From Thioalkalivibrio sp. (GTDB lineage: Bacteria > Pseudomonadota > Gammaproteobacteria > Ectothiorhodospirales > Ectothiorhodospiraceae): 13,510 bases of DNA. The stretch's first letter is position 1. The number at the start of each line of letters is the position of its first letter. The notes under the pieces are model-generated. The model made no database searches. It saw nothing but the letters and a program-made list of their open reading frames with translations, and had not been told where the DNA came from. The stretch is taken from assembly GCA_007120575.1 (NCBI GenBank), contig SKNJ01000266.1:1-13510 (forward strand), written 5' to 3'. The position numbers and the translations under genes are program-made. Of the stretch, positions 1-4,545 are shown in pieces.

Positions 1-234
1 ATCGACCTTGACCTCGGTGCCGGAGTACTTGCCGAACAGGACCTTGTCGCCGGCCTTCACGTCCAGCGCGCGGACCTCGCCGTTCTCCAGGATCTTGCCG
101 TTGCCCACCGCGACCACTTCGCCACGGATCGGCTTCTCGGCCGCGGAATCCGGGATCACAATGCCGCCGGGGGTGGTGCGTTCTTCTTCCATACGCTTCA
201 CGATGACTCGATCGTGCAAAGGCCGCAGGTTCAT
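1..234 (-). CDS. groES: GroES co-chaperonin (10 kDa), partial at the left window edge
   Basis: GroES forms the heptameric lid of the GroEL chamber and works in ATP-dependent folding of cytoplasmic proteins. The minus-strand reading from ATG 234-232 begins [14 protein letters not shown] and continues through the mobile-loop segment ([16 protein letters not shown], about residues 17-32) and the [15 protein letters not shown] segment that ends at the window edge. These are hallmark GroES blocks. 78 codons are present; the family is about 95-97 residues, so roughly 18 C-terminal residues are missing only because the window stops. The start is supported by an AAGGAG Shine-Dalgarno 8 nt upstream (243-248). 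groEL is expected immediately to the left, outside the window, but this cannot be verified. A CIRCE operator and a sigma70-type promoter lie upstream at 297-350, which implies HrcA-controlled heat-shock expression. Confidence 0.97.
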   Translation of the reverse strand, partial: MNLRPLHDRVIVKRMEEERTTPGGIVIPDSAAEKPIRGEVVAVGNGKILENGEVRALDVKAGDKVLFGKYSGTEVKVD

Positions 235-242
235 GGTGCGAA

Positions 243-248
243 CTCCTT
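243..248 (-). promoter_or_regulatory. Ribosome binding site of groES
   Basis: The minus strand reads AAGGAG here, 8 nt before the ATG at 234-232. It is a near-consensus Shine-Dalgarno and fixes the groES start. Confidence 0.85.
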
Positions 249-296
249 ATTGGGATGTCTTCAACAGGAAAATGGGGTTGTCGGGCAGGCGCCCTG

Positions 297-323
297 TTAG
301 CACCCACCCCTGACGAGTGCTAA
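297..323 (-). promoter_or_regulatory. CIRCE operator (HrcA-binding inverted repeat) of groES
   Basis: On the plus strand the site reads TTAGCACCC, a 9-nt spacer, then GAGTGCTAA. The CIRCE consensus is TTAGCACTC-N9-GAGTGCTAA, so 17 of 18 arm positions match and the spacer length is exact. The one mismatch is a C for T at position 304. CIRCE is the operator of the heat-shock repressor HrcA, classically found before groESL and hrcA-grpE-dnaK. Here it sits just downstream of, and overlapping by one base, the -10 element of the groES promoter, so bound HrcA would block initiation. In the transcript it would lie in the 5' leader. Confidence 0.93.
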
Positions 324-350
324 TAATAGGGGCACACAGAGGCGAGTCAA
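323..350 (-). promoter_or_regulatory. Sigma70-type promoter of groES
   Basis: On the minus strand there is a -35 TTGACT (345-350), a 16-bp spacer (329-344) and a -10 TATTAT (323-328). Both hexamers match the sigma70 consensus at 5 of 6 positions. It points at groES and abuts the CIRCE operator, the expected layout for a vegetative promoter repressed by HrcA. I saw no clear sigma32 promoter here. The implied transcript start is near 315, inside CIRCE, giving a leader of about 80 nt. Confidence 0.8.
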
Positions 351-400
351 GAGCGCGCTTCACAAAAGCGGAGGCGCGTGCAATTCATGAAACATCCGGG

Positions 401-883
401 CTAGCGACGGTCGTCGTGATCCAGGCGGTCGTCGGGCGTCTCGGTGCCGTCTTCATGGCGGCGGAATTCACCCTCGATGGTACCGCTGCCCTGTGCAGCC
501 CCGGGGCCACCGGCCCGAGTACGCACCATCCCGCGGCGCAGGATGCCGGCCGCCGCCCAGCGCCGCAGCGGCGGGATCAGCAACACGAAGCCCGCGGCAT
601 CGGTAAAAAATCCCGGCAGCAACAGCAGCACGGCGGCCGACATCAGCAGCCAGCCTTCGACCAGCCCCCTCGCCGGGACCTCGCCCTGCGCCAGACTTTG
701 CTGCAGCCGCCGCCAGTGGTAAAAACCCTGCACCCGGAACAACAGCAGCCCGGCCGCCGCCGTGACGATCACCAGCACCACCGTCATCAGGGCACCCACG
801 GCATCACCCACCCAGGCGAAACCGAAGATTTCGATCAGCACCAGGCCCAGGAAGGCAAACAGGGGAAAGAGGGGGTTACGCAT
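401..883 (-). CDS. fxsA: FxsA family inner-membrane protein
   Basis: Predicted protein of 160 residues, close to E. coli FxsA (about 158). FxsA is a small inner-membrane protein; overexpressed E. coli FxsA relieves F-plasmid PifA exclusion of phage T7, but its normal role is unclear. Visible features are a hydrophobic N-terminal segment (about residues 4-22), a second (27-48) and a third (about 77-90) leading into the family signature PGFFTDAAGFVLLIPPLRR (90-108). The C-terminal tail (about 115-160) is polar, charged and rich in Asp/Arg. An upstream in-frame GTG-type extension to 931 exists, but the start at 883 aligns with the conserved MRNPLF-like FxsA N-terminus. The Shine-Dalgarno is weak (a GGGA about 10 nt upstream). 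It lies directly upstream of groES, an arrangement also seen in E. coli, but groES has its own promoter in the gap. Confidence 0.92.
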   Translation of the reverse strand: MRNPLFPLFAFLGLVLIEIFGFAWVGDAVGALMTVVLVIVTAAAGLLLFRVQGFYHWRRLQQSLAQGEVPARGLVEGWLLMSAAVLLLLPGFFTDAAGFVLLIPPLRRWAAAGILRRGMVRTRAGGPGAAQGSGTIEGEFRRHEDGTETPDDRLDHDDRR

Positions 884-895
884 TTCGGGTTCCCA

Positions 896-907
896 CGGGA
901 CGTCCCG
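896..907. promoter_or_regulatory. 12-bp perfect palindrome before fxsA, possible operator
   Basis: CGGGACGTCCCG is a perfect dyad ending 12 nt upstream of the fxsA start on the minus strand. It could be a repressor site or could fold over the weak ribosome binding region. GC-rich palindromes of this length are not rare in such a genome, so the functional call is weak. Confidence 0.25.
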
Positions 908-1052
908 ACCCATTGGAACACGCGCCCCCACGGCTGTCGATCGACCCCGCGCGGAGGCGGAAACACGGGAAACCGATACCGCTTGAGCACACGAGGGAAT
1001 TCCGCCACCCTTCCATGCGTCTTACGCTGCATATGGCCATCGATATATAACC

Positions 1053-1058
1053 AGGAGG
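1053..1058 (+). promoter_or_regulatory. Ribosome binding site of the thioredoxin-fold gene
   Basis: A full AGGAGG lies 11 nt before the ATG at 1070. The nearer GTG at 1060 is out of frame, so the ATG at 1070 is favoured even though the spacing is slightly long. Confidence 0.75.
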
Positions 1059-1069
1059 CGTGACCCGAA

Positions 1070-1615
1070 ATGCGCACCGTGTTCCGATTTCCCATGCTTG
1101 CACTGCTCGCCGCCCTGTTGCTCCCCGCGCTGACCCAGGCTGGTGTGGAGGATCCGCGTGACCCGGATCATCACTTCTTCGATCCAACCTTCGGAGACTT
1201 CCCCGAGGAACTGGAGATGGCGCGCGCGGACGGCAAGAAGGGCATCCTGCTGTTCTTCGAGATGGCCGACTGCCCGTTCTGCCATCGCATGAAAAACCAG
1301 GTCCTGAATCAGCCGGAGGTTCAGGAATATTTCGGGGAGCATTTCGCGGTCTTTGCGGTCGATGTCGAGGGGGCAATCGAGGTCGTGACCTTCGACGGCG
1401 AGAGCAAGACGATGATGGACTTCGCCACTCGCGACTTCCGGGTACGCGCCACCCCGGTCTTTCAGTTCTTCGATCTGGACGGCGAGCCGATCGCCCGCTT
1501 TACCGGTGCCACGCGCAATACCCGCGAGTTCATGCAACTGGGCGAGTTCGTGGCCGAGGGGCATTACCGGGATCAGAACTTCACCCGCTTCAAGCGCGAA
1601 CTGGACGGGCGCTAG
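1070..1615 (+). CDS. Secreted thioredoxin-fold protein with CPFC motif (SoxW/thioredoxin_2-like)
   Basis: A 181-residue protein. The first about 24 residues form a Sec signal peptide (positive start, then a Leu/Ala core ending LTQA), so the mature domain is periplasmic. The thioredoxin fold shows the redox pair in DCPFCHRM (C68, C71) on the first helix and the cis-proline motif RATPVFQFFD (T128-P129). The insert between them (about 95-125) is typical of SoxW or thioredoxin_2-like proteins in sulfur oxidisers and other proteobacteria. It probably reduces or isomerises periplasmic disulfides and would need a membrane reductant such as the DsbD encoded at 4533; that link is an inference. It stands alone on the plus strand, divergent from fxsA. 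A palindromic element abuts it so closely that the TAG stop lies inside the element's flanking CTAG. Family assignment is good; substrate unknown. Confidence 0.85.
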   Translation: MRTVFRFPMLALLAALLLPALTQAGVEDPRDPDHHFFDPTFGDFPEELEMARADGKKGILLFFEMADCPFCHRMKNQVLNQPEVQEYFGEHFAVFAVDVEGAIEVVTFDGESKTMMDFATRDFRVRATPVFQFFDLDGEPIARFTGATRNTREFMQLGEFVAEGHYRDQNFTRFKRELDGR

Positions 1616-1780
1616 GAGCCTGTCGGATTTGGGCGATCGTCGCGAGCGTGGCGGGAGAGTGAGACCATTTTTTCGGTCTCTCGAGGCGCATAGTGGGGAC
1701 TATGTAACGAGAGAGAGCGGGAAAATGGGCCACCTTCCCACGCGCGCAGCAGATCAGTCCCAAATCCGACAGGCTCCTAG
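1612..1780. mobile_element. Palindromic MITE-like element with 18-bp terminal inverted repeats flanked by CTAG
   Basis: A perfect 22-bp inverted repeat bounds this 169-bp stretch (1612-1633 and 1759-1780). It parses as an 18-bp terminal repeat GAGCCTGTCGGATTTGGG (1616-1633 and inverted at 1759-1776) flanked by CTAG on each side (1612-1615, 1777-1780). Because CTAG is itself palindromic, it could be a 4-bp target duplication, as in IS5-type elements, or part of the repeat. The interior is also palindromic: CATAGT-GGGG-ACTATG (1689-1704) sits at the exact centre, and the two arms stay alignable with mismatches along most of their length (for example CCATTTT at 1665-1671 against AAAATGG at 1722-1728). 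No transposase fits inside, so it must be non-autonomous if mobile. It overlaps the preceding gene's stop codon without changing the protein, and as RNA could act as a terminator. Confidence 0.75.
1661..1680 (+). other. Local hairpin inside the palindromic element
   Basis: GAGACC (1661-1666) and GGTCTC (1675-1680) form a 6-bp stem around an 8-nt T-rich loop. It competes with the whole-element fold, in which this T-rich stretch pairs with the A-rich segment near 1722. Confidence 0.4.
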
Positions 1781-1965
1781 TCCACTCGCAGGCGCATCCT
1801 CGCCGCGACGCGCCATGACAGCGCGCCGCAGCGTCGGCACGACTATCCCGAGCACCGGGAAGCGCCATACTATGGGCCGGATCCATCGGGTTCCATCACC
1901 AATAACAAAAAGGCACGGGGGCATCCGGAAGCGGTGTCCCCCGGACGGATCGGAAGGAACAACGC
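1781..1965. other. Gap between the palindromic element and the tolC-family gene
   Basis: 185 bp without a credible gene. It should contain the promoter of the tolC-adaptor-cutA-dsbD-tlpA unit, but no hexamer pair is convincing; CATACT (1866-1871) could be a -10 without a good -35. A possible leader stem pairs GGGGG (1917-1921) with CCCCC (1938-1942). The downstream gene's Shine-Dalgarno GGAAGGA is at 1952-1958. Confidence 0.45.
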
Positions 1966-3336
1966 ATGACGCCATTACACCCATGCCGCCCCCGCGCGGG
2001 CGCCCTGGTGCTGGCCGCCGTCCTCGCTCTGCCGCTGGCCGGGCTGCCGGTCTGGACGAGCGCCCAGGACGAGGCCGCTGCGCAAGAGGATGACAGCCTG
2101 CCGCGTTTCCTGCGCCTGGACGACGTACTTGCGGCGGTCGACACCCGACACCCGCGGGTACAGCAGGCGCGCGCGGAACGCGAACGCGCCACAGCCGCGC
2201 TGGAGGCCACCCGCGCCGAGCGCGATGTTCGCCTGGACGCACGCCTTGAGGCCCGCTGGATCGAACCCAACGACCTGGTCGACGATCGCAGTCGCAATGA
2301 TTCTCGCGCCTCCATCGTGGCGCGCAAGCTGCTGAGCGATTTCGGCCGCTCCGGGGCTCGCGAGGCGGCCGGGACTCGGCACCTGGAGGCGGCGCGCGAG
2401 CGCGAGCACCTGGCGCACGCCCGCCAGCGGATCGAAGCACTGGAGCGCTACTTCGACGTCGTGCTCGCCGACCTCGCCTTTGCCCGCGACACCGAGGACA
2501 TGGCCTCCGCCTACGTCTCCAAGGAGCGTGCCGAGGAGCGCAACGAACTCGGCCAGGTCTCGGACATCGAGCTGTTCCGTCTGGAGTCCGAATACCAGAC
2601 CAAGCGGGTACAGCGCCAGCGTGCCCTGCTGGAACAGCGCCGCACGCGTGCGGCGCTGGCCGAGGCCCTGAATCGCCCGGACGAGCGCGTGCGCGACCCG
2701 CTGCCGCCATCCCTCCCGCTGGAACTGCCCGAACTGCCCGAACTCGACGAACTGCTGGAGGCCCTCGACCAGGGCAACCCGCAACTGGCCGTGGAGCGTC
2801 ACCGCGTGGAAGCGGCGGCAAGGAGTGTCGAGGCCGCCCGCACCGAACGGCGGCCACGCCTGTATGCCGAGGCCGAGAGCGGCTGGTGGCACCGCGAGCT
2901 GGGCGGCGGCAATCGCAACCCGTTCGCCGCCGGGCTGGTGCTGGAGGTACCCCTGTACGAGGGGCGGCGCGGCGATGCCCGTGTCGGACAGGCCGTAGCC
3001 GAGCGCCAGCGCGCCGAGGCAGGTCTGGCCCAGGCCCGCATCGAGGCCCGCAACCGCCTGCGCGAGCTCTATCACGAGGCGCAGACCCTGAGGGTCCAGC
3101 GCGACGAGGCCGTGTGGCGGATGGATTACCGTGAACTCTATATCGACCGCGCGCGCTACCTCTACGACATCGAAGACCAGGCCGATCTCGGCGACTCGAT
3201 GGTCCAGCAAAGCGCGGCGGCACATTTCAACGCCCAGACCGAATTCCAACTGGCGATGACTCACGAGCGCCTGGCCCTGCTGACTGGCCGCCCCGAACTG
3301 AGCCCGTTCCGCCAGGTCGCCGACCACACCGAATAA
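1966..3336 (+). CDS. TolC-family outer-membrane efflux protein
   Basis: A 456-residue protein with the length and layout of TolC/OprM-type channels: a signal peptide (about 1-33, cleavage near TSA-QDE), then two repeated halves of long helices with short outer-membrane strands. The first half opens with the typical LRLDDVLAAVDTRHPRVQQARAE (about 49-71). The second begins near LDELLEALDQGNPQLAVERHRV (about 260-281), with GLVLEVPLYEGRRGDARVGQA (about 323-343) the usual strand and glycine turn entering the second coiled coil. Helices are unusually rich in Arg, Glu and Ala. The start at 1966 has GGAAGGA 7 nt upstream. The adaptor gene follows 46 bp later, supporting a shared tripartite export machine, but no inner-membrane pump gene is present. 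Substrate cannot be told; the neighbouring cutA hints at metals only weakly. Confidence 0.9.
   Translation: MTPLHPCRPRAGALVLAAVLALPLAGLPVWTSAQDEAAAQEDDSLPRFLRLDDVLAAVDTRHPRVQQARAERERATAALEATRAERDVRLDARLEARWIEPNDLVDDRSRNDSRASIVARKLLSDFGRSGAREAAGTRHLEAAREREHLAHARQRIEALERYFDVVLADLAFARDTEDMASAYVSKERAEERNELGQVSDIELFRLESEYQTKRVQRQRALLEQRRTRAALAEALNRPDERVRDPLPPSLPLELPELPELDELLEALDQGNPQLAVERHRVEAAARSVEAARTERRPRLYAEAESGWWHRELGGGNRNPFAAGLVLEVPLYEGRRGDARVGQAVAERQRAEAGLAQARIEARNRLRELYHEAQTLRVQRDEAVWRMDYRELYIDRARYLYDIEDQADLGDSMVQQSAAAHFNAQTEFQLAMTHERLALLTGRPELSPFRQVADHTE
2722..2757 (+). repeat. Four degenerate 9-bp tandem units within the tolC-family gene
   Basis: GAACTGCCC, GAACTGCCC, GAACTCGAC and GAACTGCTG lie head to tail and encode ELP-ELP-ELD-ELL (residues 253-264). 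The unit is 3 codons, so frame is kept. It falls in the linker between the two halves of the channel, where length change is tolerated. Confidence 0.7.
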
Positions 3337-3344
3337 CCACCCCG

Positions 3345-3365
3345 GGTCGCCACGCACCGGCGACC
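3345..3365 (+). other. Intercistronic hairpin between tolC-family and adaptor genes
   Basis: GGTCGCC (3345-3351) pairs perfectly with GGCGACC (3359-3365) around a 7-nt loop. No T-run follows, so it is not a classical intrinsic terminator; it may stabilise or process the message. It sits shortly before the adaptor's Shine-Dalgarno (CAGGAG near 3369-3374). Confidence 0.5.
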
Positions 3366-3382
3366 GGACAGGAGAACCGCCC

Positions 3383-4186
3383 ATGTCCCGTACCATCCGC
3401 CCAACCGCGCTGCCTTCCGCCACGGCCCTGGCCGTCGCGCTCACCCTGCTGGCGTCTCCGCTCCCGGCCCAGGAGAGCGTGGAGGCCCAGCTCGACTGGG
3501 GCGAACGCCATCGTGTCACCGCGCCGGTGGCCGGGATCGTGCGTCAGGTGGAAACCCGGGTCGGCACCCATGTGGAGGCCGGCACGCCCCTGTTCCGTCT
3601 GGATACCCGACGCGTCGATGCCGACCTGCGCGCCGCCGAGGCCGCCGTGCAGCGACTGGAACTTGAACTGGCCGAAGCCGACCGCGAGGCCGACAAGGCT
3701 CAGGACCTGTACGACCAGACCCTGATCGCGGCCCGCGAACTGGAACTCGCGCGGATCGAGCAGGCCACGGTCGCGGCACGCCTGACCGAGGCGCAGGCGC
3801 GCCGCGACCGTGCTCGCGCCGACCGCGACGACGCCACTGTCCGCGCTCCGGCCCACGGCCGCATTACACGCCTGCATGTGCGCACAGGGGAATACGTGAA
3901 TCCCGCGCTGGTCCCGCCGGTGCTGGCCGAACTGGGCACCACCGACCCGATGCGGGCCACCGCGCTGGTCCCGGTCTCCGCCCTGGCCAACCTGGCCGTG
4001 GGCCAGGGTGCCACGGTGGTGATCGACGGCACGCGCCACTCCGGCGAGGTCGCGGCGCTCGGTTGGGAACCGACGGGCGAGGAACCCGATCGCGGCTACC
4101 GCGTCGAAGTCAGCTTCTCGCCCGGGGACGGGAACGGGCTGCGGCCCGGCCAGCCCGCACGCATTGAATTCGATCACCGCAACTGA
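3383..4186 (+). CDS. Periplasmic adaptor (HlyD/RND membrane-fusion-protein family), short form
   Basis: A 267-residue exported protein with signal peptide (about 1-29, ending SPLPA-QES). Two lipoyl half-motifs flank a helical hairpin: RVTAPVAGIVRQVETRVG (44-61) and VRAPAHGRITRLHVRTG (153-169), with a charged coiled coil between them (about 76-150). A beta-barrel region follows (about 190-225, MRATALVPVSAL) and the protein ends at LRPGQPARIEF, the usual close of the barrel. It lacks the long C-terminal membrane-proximal domain of typical RND adaptors (about 350-400 residues), and has no lipobox cysteine or retained N-terminal anchor. It is expected to link an inner-membrane transporter to the TolC-like channel encoded upstream. 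Start at 3383 is supported by CAGGAG about 8 nt upstream. cutA begins 11 bp after its stop. The pump is not encoded here. Confidence 0.88.
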   Translation: MSRTIRPTALPSATALAVALTLLASPLPAQESVEAQLDWGERHRVTAPVAGIVRQVETRVGTHVEAGTPLFRLDTRRVDADLRAAEAAVQRLELELAEADREADKAQDLYDQTLIAARELELARIEQATVAARLTEAQARRDRARADRDDATVRAPAHGRITRLHVRTGEYVNPALVPPVLAELGTTDPMRATALVPVSALANLAVGQGATVVIDGTRHSGEVAALGWEPTGEEPDRGYRVEVSFSPGDGNGLRPGQPARIEFDHRN

Positions 4187-4197
4187 TCGGAGGGCAC

Positions 4198-4545
4198 ATG
4201 AGTTCGCCGCAATCCCGGCCGAACCGGGCTCCGGCCGCGTGGCTGGTGATCACGACCCTGGACGACCCGCAGGCCGCTGACACCCTGGCCGGGGCCCTGG
4301 TCGAACAGGGCCTCGCGGCCTGTGTGCATGTCCTGCCACCGGGCCGCTCGGTCTATCAGTGGCAAGGCCGCATCGAGGTCGACAACGAGGTCACCCTGCT
4401 GATCAAGACCTCCGCGAACCGCCTGGACGAACTCCAGGCAAATCTCGCGGACCAACATGCATACGAAACCCCGGAAATCATCGCCCTGCCGATCGAGGCC
4501 GGGCTGCCCGACTACCTGAACTGGATAACGCAATGCACCTCATGA
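4198..4545 (+). CDS. cutA: CutA divalent-cation tolerance protein
   Basis: A 115-residue protein of the trimeric, PII-like CutA family, linked in E. coli to copper and other divalent-cation tolerance, though its exact mechanism is unsettled. Diagnostic stretches are AWLVITTLDDPQAADTLAGA (14-33), EQGLAACVHVLP (36-47, with C42), SVYQWQGRIEVDNEVTLLIKT (51-71) and ETPEIIALPIEAGLPDYLNWI (90-110). The N-terminus has a short extra polar segment (about 1-11). Strong GGAGGG (4189-4194) precedes the ATG. Its last codons overlap the start of dsbD, so the two are translationally coupled; cutA next to dsbD is also the order in E. coli, where dsbD was once called cutA2. Cytoplasmic by sequence: no signal peptide. 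Confidence 0.95.
   Translation: MSSPQSRPNRAPAAWLVITTLDDPQAADTLAGALVEQGLAACVHVLPPGRSVYQWQGRIEVDNEVTLLIKTSANRLDELQANLADQHAYETPEIIALPIEAGLPDYLNWITQCTS

Larger units (their letters stand above)
884..1069. other. Divergent intergenic region between fxsA and the thioredoxin-fold gene
   Basis: This 186-bp region must hold the promoters of both divergent genes. Seen in it are a perfect 12-bp palindrome CGGGACGTCCCG (896-907) just before fxsA, an AT-rich stretch GATATATAA (1042-1050) that could be a -10 for the rightward gene, and that gene's Shine-Dalgarno (1053-1058). No convincing -35 partner was found for the AT-rich stretch (the best, TTACGC at 1022, is poor), and no clear fxsA promoter was seen. 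Confidence 0.5.

Noticed and set aside
317..1063. Plus-strand open frame of 248 codons opposite fxsA
   Set aside because: Its His/Gln/Arg-rich composition is that of an antisense reading of a hydrophobic protein; FxsA on the minus strand has the family motif and expected length.
1590..1886. Minus-strand open frame across the palindromic element, considered as a small transposase remnant
   Set aside because: The reading shows no transposase motif, and both strands of the palindrome encode similar low-complexity residues. The element is treated as non-coding.
1975..3519. Long minus-strand open frames (about 490-514 codons) opposite the tolC-family gene
   Set aside because: They mirror the coding strand of a clear TolC-family protein and span the adjacent gap and adaptor start without motifs of their own.
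4359..4532. Upstream extension of dsbD inside cutA
   Set aside because: It would overlap cutA by nearly 190 bp, lies before the signal peptide and has an Arg/Pro-rich shadow composition. The starts at 4533 or 4542 place the signal peptide at the N-terminus.
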